From CAIVVT01 sp963757265 (GTDB taxonomy: Bacteria > Acidobacteriota > Terriglobia > Bryobacterales > Bryobacteraceae): a stretch of DNA of 64,000 nucleotides. Positions 1 through 9,420 of the stretch are shown piece after piece; positions within the stretch are counted from its first letter, which is position 1, and each line of letters starts with the position of its first letter. Location of the stretch: NCBI GenBank assembly GCA_963757265.1, contig CAVWRA010000010.1, positions 248,001-312,000 of the forward strand. Reading direction: 5' to 3'. The notes under the pieces are model-generated. The model was not told the DNA's origin. It made no database searches and was given only the letters and a program-made list of their open reading frames with translations. The position numbers and the translations under genes were made by a program.

Positions 1-1154
1 GGGTTGCGGACTTGCGAGAGTTCGCTCCAGGCGGCCACGGCGGCGGGGTGGCGATGCAGCTTGCGCTCGCTGTCGGCCAGCCGCCACAGCGTCTCCCAAA
101 CCAGAGGGTCGCTCATCGGGCGCTGCAGCGCCAGCCGCATCAGCGCCGCTGCCTCCTCCAGCCGATCCTCTTTGCACAGCCAGCGCGCCAGACCGGCCAG
201 CTCCGCGCCGTGCTTCAGCCGCGCGGGCTCGCGGAAGGCCTGCGGCACGACCGAGGTCAGGCAGGCCAGCGAGAGGATGTCGATGGCGTTGTGAAAGAAG
301 ATCGGTTCCAGCGGACCGGCGTCGCCGCGGCGCAGGTAATCGAAATACAGGTTGGGGATGAACGCGCCGCCGACGTCGTCCACGCGCTCGTGGCCCAGGA
401 TGCGCTGCTCCAGGTCCTGCAGCCGGCAACTTTCCAGCTTCAGCCGCCACAAGCGGCGCGCGCCGTGCAGCAGGTTGACGTGCTGCAGACGCGGGAATGG
501 CGCCTTCTGGCGGTTCATCAGGAAGCGCGTCTCGAGCAGCGGGACATCGAACGCCTTGCCGTTGTAAGTAACTAATACGTCGTAACCGGCGAGATCGGCC
601 GCGAGCGCCGCCAGGAGCGAAGCTTCCTCCGACGGCTGGCGCAGGAAATACTGCTTCAGAGCGAATCCGCGCGGCGTGATGGATCCCACGCCGACCAGGA
701 ACGCGAGCGTGCCCGAGCCGCCGGCGAGGCCCGTGGTTTCGGTGTCCAGGAAGGCCCAGCGTTCGGGCGGGCAGTCGATCGGCTGCTCCTCGCCCGCGCC
801 CGGGAGCAGCGCGCTCAGGATATCGGCCGGAAGCTCGATCAGGGCGCCGACATCGGAAACGCCGTGCCGGTGATGCGCCGGCCAGGCGCGCTCCATCTCC
901 CAATGGCGCCCGTCCGCGGTCTCCACTTCCCTGCCCGAGGAGGGGTTCTTACCACCCTCCTGGGCGCCGGGAGCGTCAAAAAGTGCGTTTCCGGTACGTT
1001 TTTCGACAGGCAGCGCCTCGTTATCGACGCTTGTTTCAACCTCGCAAGGGGTCGTTGCTCTGGCTAACGGATCGAGGGAAACGGGTGCGGGACGGCCTTC
1101 GAGGCGGGCGATGCGACGCCGCAGGGCTTCGAGTTGGGAGGAGAGATCCGGCAT
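1..1154 (-). CDS. YprB-like DEDD-type exonuclease, 3' end cut by window edge
   Basis: The protein is predicted to be a ribonuclease H-like exonuclease of the YprB family, probably a 3'-5' nuclease. About 384 codons are visible and no stop occurs before the left edge. The exonuclease motifs are clear. FLDTETTGLAGG near residue 137 gives the DxE of Exo I, LVTYNGKAFDVP near 195 gives Exo II, and HNAID near 285 gives the HxxxD of Exo III. The first roughly 130 residues are low complexity, charged and probably disordered. After the nuclease core come helical TPR-like repeats, as is usual for this family. I chose the ATG at 1154 because it is the first one in frame with the nuclease core. The gene is divergent from the thioesterase next door. 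The fold is secure; the in vivo substrate is unknown. Confidence 0.85.
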   Translation of the reverse strand, partial: MPDLSSQLEALRRRIARLEGRPAPVSLDPLARATTPCEVETSVDNEALPVEKRTGNALFDAPGAQEGGKNPSSGREVETADGRHWEMERAWPAHHRHGVSDVGALIELPADILSALLPGAGEEQPIDCPPERWAFLDTETTGLAGGSGTLAFLVGVGSITPRGFALKQYFLRQPSEEASLLAALAADLAGYDVLVTYNGKAFDVPLLETRFLMNRQKAPFPRLQHVNLLHGARRLWRLKLESCRLQDLEQRILGHERVDDVGGAFIPNLYFDYLRRGDAGPLEPIFFHNAIDILSLACLTSVVPQAFREPARLKHGAELAGLARWLCKEDRLEEAAALMRLALQRPMSDPLVWETLWRLADSERKLHRHPAAVAAWSELSQVRN

Positions 1155-1289
1155 GCCCCCTTGCCTGCCAGAGTAGCGGTCCCGGGTGGAAGCCACAACC
1201 CCAGGCCAGCGGTGCTGCCGCGCCCCAACAAAGGACGGGGGCGCCTTGACCCGCTTCCGCGCGGCGGCTGCGACAATTCGATAAGAGTC

Positions 1290-1721
1290 ATGAGCCACGC
1301 CGCGGAGCCGTATGAAGTGCTGATTCCGGTGCTGCCGGAAGACATCGACGAGCTAGGGCACGTCAATAACGTGACCTACCTGCGTTGGGTGCAGGAGGCG
1401 GCTGTGGCGCATTGGACGGCCGCGGCGCCGCCGGCTGACCAGGCGAAGCTGCTGTGGGTGGTGGTGCGGCACGAGATCGACTACCTGCACCCGGCCCTGC
1501 CGGGCGACCGGATCGTGGCGCGGACGTGGGTGGGGACGGCGACGCGGATCAAGTTCGACCGGCACACGGAGCTGCTGCGGGAGAGCGACCGGAAGCGGCT
1601 GGCGCTGGCCCGGACGGTGTGGTGCCCCATCGACCGGCAGACCGGAAAGCCGGCCGCGGTCAGCGTGGAGGTGCGGGCTGTTTTCTCGATCCCGTCCGCG
1701 GCGGCGCCGGGAAGCGCCTGA
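1290..1721 (+). CDS. Acyl-CoA thioesterase, 4HBT/YbgC-FadM type
   Basis: This 143-residue protein has the single hot-dog domain of the 4-hydroxybenzoyl-CoA/YbgC thioesterase family, which hydrolyses acyl-CoA esters in the cytoplasm. The signature DIDELGHVNNVTYLRW lies near residues 16-31. It contains the Asp of the active-site loop and the HVNN segment that starts the long hot-dog helix. DYLHPALPGD and TRIKFDRHTEL match the following strands. The ATG at 1290 is used because the family motif starts soon after it, and the upstream in-frame extension is Pro/Arg-rich and unlike the family. The 3' end converges on the arylsulfotransferase gene with 28 bp between. The acyl substrate cannot be predicted. 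Confidence 0.85.
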   Translation: MSHAAEPYEVLIPVLPEDIDELGHVNNVTYLRWVQEAAVAHWTAAAPPADQAKLLWVVVRHEIDYLHPALPGDRIVARTWVGTATRIKFDRHTELLRESDRKRLALARTVWCPIDRQTGKPAAVSVEVRAVFSIPSAAAPGSA

Positions 1722-1749
1722 TCCGCCGTGCAGGCCCGGTCCACGCGCC

Positions 1750-3636
1750 TCACCACGACGCCGAATACAGGTTGGTCAGGCGGAAGCTGCGGTAAACGGG
1801 GTTGTGCACCGAGATCTCAAAGACGCTGCTGCCGTCGGCGTTTACTTCGTCCGACTTGGCGCTCACGCCGAAATCGCCGGAGTCGAACCAGTAGTTCCCA
1901 TTGATCAACTGCTGAGCCGCGCCCAGTGCTCCCGAGTAGACGCCCATATCGGCGACCAGGACCGGTGTGACGGTGAGGTTGATCTCATCGATAATCAGTG
2001 CCATTCCACGGCTGTTGCCCCCCAATGACTGGATTCTGGTATTGCCGTTGTCGTAAAGGGTCAGCAGAGCGGGAGTTGGGAAATCGGCGTCGTGCTGGTG
2101 CGACTGCCAAGGATAAGGGTCGCTCGAGATCCACGTGAAATCGCCGCCTTTTCCGAGCTTCCAGATCACGTGACCGTCGCCCGTCCCATGCTGGAAGGCC
2201 AGCTTGTAGACGAAATCCTGGTGCCGCGAGGAATAGAGCAGATTTCCGTCGGGGGTGACGGCCACGGAATTCCCATGCGTCCAGTCGTTGGCCATGGGCG
2301 CCAGAAAGCCGACGAAGCCGATCGCATAGGTAGGTTCGACCTCGCCCAGAACCGCCTGGCGCGTAACGTCGAGGTGTTCGAAGGCGTTCCAGGTCCAAAG
2401 CACCTGCAGGTTTGGATCCAGGAGCAGGATCACGTCGCCGATGATGTCGGTATTGGGGCCCTGAGCGTTGCTCAGCACTTCGGTCTGCGCCAAGGCCAGG
2501 TAATCCCCGTTGGGCAGCCGGCGAACGTCATGATGGAACGTATTGACGGTCCAGCTCAGGCCGAGGTTCTTCAACTGGGCGTTGATCTGTTCCACGTTGG
2601 TCTGCTTGACGATGTTGCCGGCCAGATCGTACTCGGTGAAACCCGATACCGGCAGATTCCGCGTCCCCCCATATACGGTCAGGAACGTGCCGCCTGGAAC
2701 GGGCCGCGTCCCGTAAATATAGTTGCCCGGCAAATACCACAGCACCTGCGAATTCGGATCGACGGCGCACACGTTGGTGAGGATCGGCTCGAGGAGCAGG
2801 GTGCTCTGCGCCATGGATGATGGCAAATCCATGGGAATAGCGGTCCCCATGGCCGGTACATTCGGAGACGCCGCGCCGGTGGTGAAAGTCAGGCTGGCGC
2901 TGGTGGTCGTCTGCGATTGATCCATTACGTCGCTGACCAGCGTGTAGGTGGAGCTGGCGTACATGCCCGCGACGTAGAAATTCATCGTCGTGACGCCGTT
3001 GCAGGGCTTGGGCGAGGTGCTGTGCCAATACGCCTCGGATTCCATCTTGAAGCGCACCCGCATCACGCCGGCGGCGCACGGCGGCGCACTGTAGAGCGCC
3101 ACCAGGGGGTGATTGGTGGCACTCACCACCGGCCCGCTGCCGCTAGCCAGGGGAGTAATCGTGAACGGAACCGCGGAAGTTGCCACGCTGCCGGTGAGGC
3201 GGTCGACAACGGAAGCCTCAATCTGGTAGTTGCCCTCGACCTCCGCCGGCGTCCAGGTGAAGCTGTTCGAGGGCCCGTAGTCGACGATGGTCGAATAGGC
3301 GCCGCCGTTGAGACTCACCCGGTAGCGGTAGCGCAGGTTTCGCGAGTCGGGGTCGGAGCCGGGCATCCTGCGGCGGCGCGCCTCCACCTGGACGTTGCCG
3401 CCGGCGCCCGGAGGCTGGGCATTGACCGCCGAAGTGGTGAAGACTACCGTGGCGCCCACCGGGGCTGGCGCGGTCACCGACGGCCTGATGGCGCTGATGG
3501 CCACCTGGGCCCGCAGCGCACCGGGCAGGACGGACAGAACGAGAAAGAGAACCGTTGCAGCGCGAAGACAGGCGCCTCCGGCCGGAACCATCACCGACCT
3601 ACGGCGGCGAGGACGATTTTCAGGACTCAAACTCAC
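1750..3636 (-). CDS. Secreted arylsulfotransferase (ASST) family protein
   Basis: The 628-residue product resembles bacterial aryl-sulfate sulfotransferases, which move sulfate between phenolic compounds outside the cytoplasm. After a basic N-terminus there is a signal sequence (about residues 20-43, ending ALRAQ). Ig-like domains follow (to about 250), then a propeller-type ASST domain. Histidine-rich signatures in that domain include NTFHHDVRRLPNGDYL, DWTHGNSV, SSRHQDFVYKL and HQHDADF. Such histidines are expected for the catalytic His and phenol-binding site. The reading starts at GTG 3636; an in-frame ATG at 3591 directly before the signal sequence is an alternative. The N-terminal Ig-like part is longer than in the enterobacterial enzymes. 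Family membership is fairly sure, activity is not shown. Confidence 0.8.
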   Translation of the reverse strand: MSLSPENRPRRRRSVMVPAGGACLRAATVLFLVLSVLPGALRAQVAISAIRPSVTAPAPVGATVVFTTSAVNAQPPGAGGNVQVEARRRRMPGSDPDSRNLRYRYRVSLNGGAYSTIVDYGPSNSFTWTPAEVEGNYQIEASVVDRLTGSVATSAVPFTITPLASGSGPVVSATNHPLVALYSAPPCAAGVMRVRFKMESEAYWHSTSPKPCNGVTTMNFYVAGMYASSTYTLVSDVMDQSQTTTSASLTFTTGAASPNVPAMGTAIPMDLPSSMAQSTLLLEPILTNVCAVDPNSQVLWYLPGNYIYGTRPVPGGTFLTVYGGTRNLPVSGFTEYDLAGNIVKQTNVEQINAQLKNLGLSWTVNTFHHDVRRLPNGDYLALAQTEVLSNAQGPNTDIIGDVILLLDPNLQVLWTWNAFEHLDVTRQAVLGEVEPTYAIGFVGFLAPMANDWTHGNSVAVTPDGNLLYSSRHQDFVYKLAFQHGTGDGHVIWKLGKGGDFTWISSDPYPWQSHQHDADFPTPALLTLYDNGNTRIQSLGGNSRGMALIIDEINLTVTPVLVADMGVYSGALGAAQQLINGNYWFDSGDFGVSAKSDEVNADGSSVFEISVHNPVYRSFRLTNLYSASW

Positions 3637-3834
3637 TTTTGGTCACCCCTTTCGGGCCCTACCGAAACGCCAGCCGCAGTCGGGAACGGACGGCGTTCAG
3701 CGACGCGCTTGCGGCGCCGGGGCCTCGAACCCGATCCAGGCCGAAAGACAGCATACACCAGCCTGTAGCGCAGGATTCACCAGGTTGTGTCGCCCGAAAG
3801 AGGGACACGCACGGCGTATGGCCTCCGGCGTGCG

Positions 3835-6405
3835 CTACTTGGCGTCGCGCCAGTTGGGGCCGGTGCCGGTCTCAGCCAGCAGCGGCACCTTCAGATGGGC
3901 CACGCCTTCCATGCGCCGCTTGACCAGGCGGGAAGCTTCTTCCAGTTCCTCGGGCGGGCATTCCAGCACCAGTTCGTCGTGCACCTGGAGCAGCAGGCGC
4001 GTCTGCATCCGCTGGGCGCGCAGATCGGCGTCGAGGGCGATCATGGCCAGCTTGATCAGATCGGCGGCGGTGCCCTGCAGCGGCGTGTTGACGGCGGTGC
4101 GCTCGGCGAAGGAGCGGGCGTTGGCATTGTGCGACTGGATGTCCGGGATGGGCCTGCGGCGGCCGTGCATGGTCAGCGTGTAGCCGCGCTGGCGGACCTC
4201 GGCGATGGTGTGGTCGATCCACTTTTTGACGCCGGCGTAACGCTCGAAATAGCTGCGGATGTAGTGTTCCGCCTCTTCGCGCGAGACGCTGATCTGCGCC
4301 GCCAGGCCAAACGCCGTCTGTCCATAAACAATTCCGAAATTGACCGCCTTGGCGCCGCGGCGCATCTCGGGGGTCACCATCAGCGGCGGAACGCCGAAGA
4401 CCTCGGAAGCAGTGCGGGTGTGGATGTCCTCGTTGTGCCGGAAGGCCTCCACCAGCACCGCATCGGAAGAGAAATGGGCCAGCAGGCGCAGTTCGATCTG
4501 CGAGTAGTCGGCCGCGAGCAGGATCCAGCCGGGATGCGGCACGAAGGCCGCGCGGATGTCGCGCCCCAGCTCGCTGCGGATGGGGATGTTCTGCAGATTG
4601 GGATTGGACGACGAGAGCCGGCCCGTGGCCGCGCCGGCGGGATTGAATGTGGTGTGGACCCGGCCCGCGGAGTCCATCAGCGCGGGCAGAGCGTCGACGT
4701 AGGTGCCCTTGAGTTTGGTGACCTGCCGGTAGTCCAGGACCTTCTGTGCGACCGGGTGGAACGGCGCCAGGGCCTCCAGCACGTCGGCGGCGGTCGAGTA
4801 GCTCTTCGTCTTGCCGGTGCGGCCCTGCGCGGGCAGTCCCAGCTCTTCAAACAGAACCTTCCCCAATTGTTGCGGCGAATTGATGTTGAAGGGATGGCGG
4901 GCCACTTCATAAATGTCCGCTGTCAGAGCCTGCAGACGCGCATCCATCGACGCGGAGAGACCCCGCAGCACGTCCGGGTCGACGCGGATTCCGGTGCGCT
5001 CCATGCGCGCCAGCACCGGCGCGAGGGGCAGGTCGATGGTCTCGTAGATGCGGCGGTAATCGGCATTGATCTCGGGCCGCAGCCGGGATGCAATGCCGTG
5101 AATTGCCGCGGCCCGCGCCGCGGCGCCGGAGGGCGGGGCCTGGCTCAAATAGCGCGTGCACAGGGAGGTGAATTCGCAGGCCGAGGGGTCGGCGAGAACC
5201 AGAAAGGCATGCAGGAAGAGGTCTTCAATGCCCTGCGCGGTTTCGGGCAGTAGGCCGGCCGTGAGCAAACCTTTGTAGTCGTGGAGGCTAAAGTTCCGGC
5301 GGCCGACGTCCGATTGTAGAGCATGGAGCAGCGGCCAGGCTGCAGTGGCTGAAGTGGACGCGGTAGCGAGGCCGATGGCGCCGCCGCCCAGGCCGCCGGG
5401 CGCGGGCGGGTCGAAGGCCAGCGCGATGGGCTCATCGGAGGGCGTTCGGCCGAGGAACCGGGCCAGTTCCTCGGCCGTTTCGATGGCCAGAGTCTGGCGC
5501 GCAGGCGCGGAGTCCGGAGCGGGCGAGGCGGCATCGAGTTCCTTCAGGAAACTGAAGAACTCGAGTTCGCGGTAGATCGTCGCCAGGGCTTCGCGGTCGG
5601 GCGGTTGGACCTGCAGCGCGTCGAGCTCAACCGCCAGTGGCGCGTCGCGATGGATCGTGGCCAGGCGCCTGCTCAGCAGAATTTGATCTTTGAAAAACAG
5701 CAGACTCTCGCGATAGGACTTGCGCGGGACCTCCAAGGCGTGCTCCAGCAGCGCATCCAGGGAGCCGAACTGCTCGAGCAGTTGGACGGCCCCTCGTTCG
5801 CCGATCCCCGGCGCCCCCGGGATGTTATCGACTGAGTCGCCGGAGAGCGCCAGCAAGTCTACGATGCGCTCCGGAGGGACGCCTTTGTACTCCTTCACCT
5901 TCGCGGCGTCGTACAGCGTGTCGTTCTTCATCGGATCGAGCACCGAGATGCCGTCGCCCACAAGCTGCAGCATGTCCTTGTCGCTGGACACGATGCTGAC
6001 CTCGTAACCCGCGGCGGCGCCGCGCGCGGCCAGCGTTCCGATCACGTCGTCGGCTTCGTAGCCCGCCAGTTGCACGACCGGCACTCGCAGCGCGTCCAGC
6101 AGCCGGGCAATGGTCGGGATCTGTTCGATCAATTCGGGTGGGGTCTCGGGGCGGTTGGCCTTGTAGGCTTCGAATTCCTGGTCGCGCAGCGTGGGGCCTT
6201 CGGACTCGAATGCAGCCGCCAGCGCATCCGGAGAGAACTGCCGCTGGATGCGCCGCAGCATGTTGTGAAAAATGTAGATCGCTTCGGTCGATGTACCGCG
6301 CGAAGTGCGCATCGGCGGCGCGCCGCTCCGCTGCCGCGCGTGGTAAGCGCGGAAAATCAGGTTGAACGCATCAACCAGGTACAGACGCCGGAGCTGCGAC
6401 ATCAT
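3835..6405 (-). CDS. polA: DNA polymerase I, proofreading domain apparently inactive
   Basis: DNA polymerase I removes RNA primers and fills gaps in replication and repair. The 856-residue protein has an N-terminal 5' nuclease domain (about 1-290; VDAFNLIFRAYHA, YKANRPETPP, GYEADDVIGTLA, SGDSVDNIPG). A degenerate exonuclease-like domain follows (about 300-440), then a complete polymerase domain. Motif A is DYSQIELRLLAH near 628, the O helix is RRGAKAVNFGIVYGQ near 688, and motif C is VHDELVLE near 805. In the middle domain the Exo I position reads AFDPPAPGG instead of DTE, and Exo II reads LHDYKGLL instead of the NxxxD form, so 3'-5' proofreading is probably absent as in Taq polymerase. The length fits that class, since E. 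coli PolI is 928 residues. ATG codons at 6405 and 6402 are both possible starts. Confidence 0.97.
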   Translation of the reverse strand: MMSQLRRLYLVDAFNLIFRAYHARQRSGAPPMRTSRGTSTEAIYIFHNMLRRIQRQFSPDALAAAFESEGPTLRDQEFEAYKANRPETPPELIEQIPTIARLLDALRVPVVQLAGYEADDVIGTLAARGAAAGYEVSIVSSDKDMLQLVGDGISVLDPMKNDTLYDAAKVKEYKGVPPERIVDLLALSGDSVDNIPGAPGIGERGAVQLLEQFGSLDALLEHALEVPRKSYRESLLFFKDQILLSRRLATIHRDAPLAVELDALQVQPPDREALATIYRELEFFSFLKELDAASPAPDSAPARQTLAIETAEELARFLGRTPSDEPIALAFDPPAPGGLGGGAIGLATASTSATAAWPLLHALQSDVGRRNFSLHDYKGLLTAGLLPETAQGIEDLFLHAFLVLADPSACEFTSLCTRYLSQAPPSGAAARAAAIHGIASRLRPEINADYRRIYETIDLPLAPVLARMERTGIRVDPDVLRGLSASMDARLQALTADIYEVARHPFNINSPQQLGKVLFEELGLPAQGRTGKTKSYSTAADVLEALAPFHPVAQKVLDYRQVTKLKGTYVDALPALMDSAGRVHTTFNPAGAATGRLSSSNPNLQNIPIRSELGRDIRAAFVPHPGWILLAADYSQIELRLLAHFSSDAVLVEAFRHNEDIHTRTASEVFGVPPLMVTPEMRRGAKAVNFGIVYGQTAFGLAAQISVSREEAEHYIRSYFERYAGVKKWIDHTIAEVRQRGYTLTMHGRRRPIPDIQSHNANARSFAERTAVNTPLQGTAADLIKLAMIALDADLRAQRMQTRLLLQVHDELVLECPPEELEEASRLVKRRMEGVAHLKVPLLAETGTGPNWRDAK

Positions 6406-6733
6406 TTACAGAATAGCCCTCACCGCGAAAGGAATCTCCGCCTGCCGCAGTCTCAGTCGTGTTTCAGCCGACTGGCGCCCGAAAGGCTGTCGAGATGCCG
6501 GTACCCCCGACTGTGTCCAAATTGAGTCTCCATTGCGACCGAAAACTCTTGTCGCAGCAATGTGTTGAGGAGTATGAATCGGCGCAAAGCCCATGAGAAT
6601 GCACCAAAAAGTGGCAATAAAGACACATATGAAAATACGTAAATCACAGGAAACAAGTAACTTTATCACTCGGAAGGATACCTGATAGCATGGAGGTTAG
6701 GTTATCTGGAACCTGCTTTGATGGGAGCGGCCA
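6406..6733. other. Divergent intergenic region between polA and lpxC
   Basis: This 328-bp stretch separates the divergent polA and lpxC genes and is clearly more AT-rich than its surroundings, especially at 6590-6670. It must hold the promoters of both transcription units. I could not pick a convincing -35/-10 pair. A GGGAG ribosome binding site at 6723-6727 serves lpxC. An 87-codon minus-strand reading frame here has no family features and is not called. Confidence 0.6.
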
Positions 6734-7624
6734 GTGCGTTTTGAAACGACTTTGATGCGTGCCGTCGAGACGCGAGGCGTCGGACTGCACAGCGGCGTGC
6801 CAGTGAATCTGCGGCTTACTCCGGCGCCCGCCGCAACCGGAATCGTTTTCCGCCGGACAGACCTGGACAACTTCGAAATCCCGGCCAGTTGGCGCTATGT
6901 CCAGAAAGTCAGCTATGCCACCAGCCTGATGCGCCAGGGCGTGCTGATTTCCACCACCGAGCATTTGCTGAGCACCTTCTACAGCATGGGCATCGACAAC
7001 GCCTATGTGGAGATCGACAATCTCGAAGTGCCGATTCTGGACGGCAGCAGCGGGCCGTTCATCGAACTGCTGCGCCGGGCGGGCATCCGCCAGACGCGCC
7101 GCCGCCGCCGCTATCTGCGGGTTCTCGAACCGGTGCATCTCGAGGGCCGCGGCAAGCGCATCGCGATTTATCCGGCCGACACATTCGCTCTCACCTGCCG
7201 CGTTTTCTTCCCGCATCCGCAAGTCGGTGAACACGAGCTCGACCTGCGGGTGACGCCGGAAACTTACGCCCGTGAGATCGCCCCCGCGCGCACTTTCGGC
7301 TTCGACTGGGAACTCGAACAGATGCAGAACATGGGCCTGATCCGGGGCGCGTTGCTGGCCAACGCGGTGTGCTTCACGCGGGACGGCGTGTTGAATCCGG
7401 AAGGACTGCGTTTCCGGGACGAGCCGTGCCGTCACAAGGCGCTGGACCTGATCGGCGATCTGGCGCTCATCGGACGCCCGCTGCTGGGACACGTCGTGGC
7501 CGAGCGCGCGGGCCACGCCATGCACGTCGCGCTGGTGGCGCGCATTATGTCCGACCCGTCGCTGTATGAAGTCATCACCTTCGATCAACTGGCCAACCGC
7601 GTCGCGGCGCAAGTGATAGCCTGA
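6734..7624 (+). CDS. lpxC: UDP-3-O-acyl-N-acetylglucosamine deacetylase
   Basis: LpxC is the zinc enzyme that catalyses the committed step of lipid A synthesis in the cytoplasm. The 296-residue length is typical. Zinc and catalytic residues are in place: TTEHLLS near residue 76, RHKALDLIGDLALIG near 233 (His and Asp ligands) and the AGHAMH catalytic His near 262. N-terminal RGVGLHSG is also characteristic. The start is GTG with GGGAG six bases upstream. The gene heads a run of five same-strand envelope genes ending with an MsbA-like exporter. This shows the organism makes lipid A or a related outer-membrane lipid. Confidence 0.97.
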   Translation: MRFETTLMRAVETRGVGLHSGVPVNLRLTPAPAATGIVFRRTDLDNFEIPASWRYVQKVSYATSLMRQGVLISTTEHLLSTFYSMGIDNAYVEIDNLEVPILDGSSGPFIELLRRAGIRQTRRRRRYLRVLEPVHLEGRGKRIAIYPADTFALTCRVFFPHPQVGEHELDLRVTPETYAREIAPARTFGFDWELEQMQNMGLIRGALLANAVCFTRDGVLNPEGLRFRDEPCRHKALDLIGDLALIGRPLLGHVVAERAGHAMHVALVARIMSDPSLYEVITFDQLANRVAAQVIA

Positions 7625-7640
7625 TGGTCTGACTGGCGTC

Positions 7641-8195
7641 ATGCACGGTTGCCTCACGCCACCCAATCTGCTGAGCATTTTGCGGATCGTTGCCTCGCCC
7701 TGGCTGGGCTGGGAGCTGGCGCGCGGCAATTTCCGCATTGCGCTGCCCGTTTTGTTTGTGGTGGGCATGAGCGACGCGCTCGACGGTTACCTGGCGCGCC
7801 GTTTTAACTGGAAAAGCGAATTGGGCGAAAAGCTGGACCCGGTGGCGGACAAGGTGCTCGCCGCCACGCTGTACGTCTGCTTTTCCTGGCGCGGCATGCT
7901 GAGCTGGGCTCTGACCGGGCTGGTGCTGGGCCGGGACGCGATGATTCTCGGCTTTGCCGCCGCCGCCATGGCCTCGGGCCGGGCGCGGCGCTTCCCGCCC
8001 AGCTTCTGGGGCAAACTCTCCACGGTCTGCCAGTTGCTGCTCGCCGGGGCTTGCGTGCTGCGCGCCGGCTGGCCCGATCTGCCGCCGCGGCCAGTGTTTA
8101 CGGCGCTCGTCTGGGCGGTTGTCGGGGCCACGGCGTGGAGCGCAGTGCATTACCTTGGGACCGCCTTGGGCCTGCTCCGAACGGAACGGCATTGA
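7641..8195 (+). CDS. CDP-alcohol phosphatidyltransferase family membrane protein
   Basis: The 184-residue membrane protein joins a CDP-linked lipid to an alcohol, as in phosphatidylglycerophosphate or cardiolipin synthesis. The diagnostic motif D-x2-DG-x2-AR-x8-G-x3-D-x3-D is complete and lies at about residues 44-69, starting DALDGYLARRF. About five hydrophobic segments surround it. It starts 16 bases after lpxC in the same direction, so co-transcription is likely. Which alcohol is used (glycerol phosphate, inositol phosphate or another) cannot be read from the sequence, so no symbol is given. Confidence 0.88.
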   Translation: MHGCLTPPNLLSILRIVASPWLGWELARGNFRIALPVLFVVGMSDALDGYLARRFNWKSELGEKLDPVADKVLAATLYVCFSWRGMLSWALTGLVLGRDAMILGFAAAAMASGRARRFPPSFWGKLSTVCQLLLAGACVLRAGWPDLPPRPVFTALVWAVVGATAWSAVHYLGTALGLLRTERH

Positions 8196-8238
8196 CGCTC
8201 GTTCAAAGCGCAGCTAGCCTGAAGGTGGCACCCGTTCC

Positions 8239-8784
8239 ATGAACCGATTTGTCCCATCCCGGGTCTACCCGCTGGCCGCATTGATGGGATTCCTGATGGC
8301 GGGCTTTTCGGCCTGGTGCGCCTGGAGCTGGTGGCCGGCCTGGATGCCCACTGCACTGCTTGCCCTGGGCGCCCTGGGCTGCGCCTGGCTCGCCCTCCGG
8401 CCGCGCATCGAAGTGACTGAGGACAATCTGGTGGTGGGCCGGCGCGTGATCCCCTGGTCGAGCGTGCGGCGCGTTGACCAGACCAACTGGCTTTCACCGC
8501 TGGTGGTCCACCTGACGCAGCTCGAAGACCGGCCGCTGCGGCTGCTGTTCCCGGGACACGCCGAAGACTGCCGCCAGTTGCTGCGCCTGATTCAACAGCG
8601 CTGCGCGCAGGCGCTGATTAATGGCGTGCCTCACAGCCGGATCTTCGGAGCGCCCGCGGCGCCGGCCGTGGAAAAGCCTGCCCCGCCGCCGCCACGCATC
8701 CTCAGCGACGAGGACGCGGCCGAAGTCGAAAGGATGTTCCAGATCCTGCGCAGCGCCGGCCGTCTGGACAACGACGACAAGTGA
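8239..8784 (+). CDS. Membrane protein with PH-like domain, unknown function
   Basis: The 181-residue protein has two N-terminal membrane segments (about 10-30 and 33-52) and then a small beta-rich region (RIEVTEDNLVVGRRVIPWSSVRRVDQ). That region looks like the bacterial PH-like (bPH2-type) fold found in membrane-anchored proteins. A Pro-rich linker and an acidic helical tail (SDEDAAEVERMFQILRSAGRL) follow. Its stop overlaps the GTG start of the YdcF gene in a GTGA tetramer, which suggests translational coupling. The function is unknown; the position suggests an envelope role. Confidence 0.7.
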   Translation: MNRFVPSRVYPLAALMGFLMAGFSAWCAWSWWPAWMPTALLALGALGCAWLALRPRIEVTEDNLVVGRRVIPWSSVRRVDQTNWLSPLVVHLTQLEDRPLRLLFPGHAEDCRQLLRLIQQRCAQALINGVPHSRIFGAPAAPAVEKPAPPPPRILSDEDAAEVERMFQILRSAGRLDNDDK

Positions 8785-9398
8785 GCTCCGGCGTGAAGCC
8801 TGCGCTGATTCGCCCGCGGCTGGCGGTGCCGGCGGTGTGCCTCGTTCTGATGGGCGTCGTGTGGCTCGTGCGGGAGCCGATCCTCGAGCAGGCCGGCACG
8901 TTTCTCGATGTGGGCCAGCCGCCACAGAAAGCTGATGCGATCCTGGTGCTGGCCGGCGGCAAGACCGGAGAGCGGATTCTCAAGGCCGGCGAACTGATGC
9001 GCCTGGGCTACGCGCCGGTGGCTTACGTGAGCGGCCCGACGACGTTTTACGACATGCCGGAATGCGCCGCCAGTATTCCTTTTGCCGGGCGCCACGGCTA
9101 CCCCACGGCCTCGTTCCGCTGCATCGAGAGCGGCGCACTCAGCACAGCGGCGGAAGCTCAGGCGTGTTGCGACGTGCTGCGCCGCGCCGGGGTGCGCAAG
9201 TTTCTGCTCGTCACCACGGCCTTCCACACGCGCCGGGCCGCCCAACTGTACCGCAAGTTCTGCCCGCAACTGGACTTTATCACCGTCTCCGCGGAGAGTC
9301 CCCTGTTCCAGAACCGCTACTGGTTCCGCGTGCGCGAAGCCCGCAAGACGATCCTGGACGAGTATCTGAAGCTGCTGTCCACGCCCTTCGGCTTGTGA
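8781..9398 (+). CDS. YdcF family (DUF218) envelope protein
   Basis: The 205-residue protein has one N-terminal membrane anchor (about 14-31) and a DUF218/YdcF domain. The family core is visible: ADAILVLAGGKTGERILKAGELMRLGYAP, ESGALSTAAEAQA and KFLLVTTAFHTRRA. YdcF-type proteins are linked to envelope polysaccharide or vancomycin-sensitivity phenotypes, but the reaction is not settled. The GTG start overlaps the stop of the upstream gene, and the ABC exporter follows after 22 bases. These spacings place it inside the lpxC operon. Confidence 0.82.
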   Translation: MSSGVKPALIRPRLAVPAVCLVLMGVVWLVREPILEQAGTFLDVGQPPQKADAILVLAGGKTGERILKAGELMRLGYAPVAYVSGPTTFYDMPECAASIPFAGRHGYPTASFRCIESGALSTAAEAQACCDVLRRAGVRKFLLVTTAFHTRRAAQLYRKFCPQLDFITVSAESPLFQNRYWFRVREARKTILDEYLKLLSTPFGL

Positions 9399-9420
9399 GA
9401 CCCATGCGCTCGGACGTGCC

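Noticed and set aside
3787..5253. A 488-codon open frame antisense to polA.
   Set aside because: Composition and lack of motifs mark it as a shadow of the polymerase gene.
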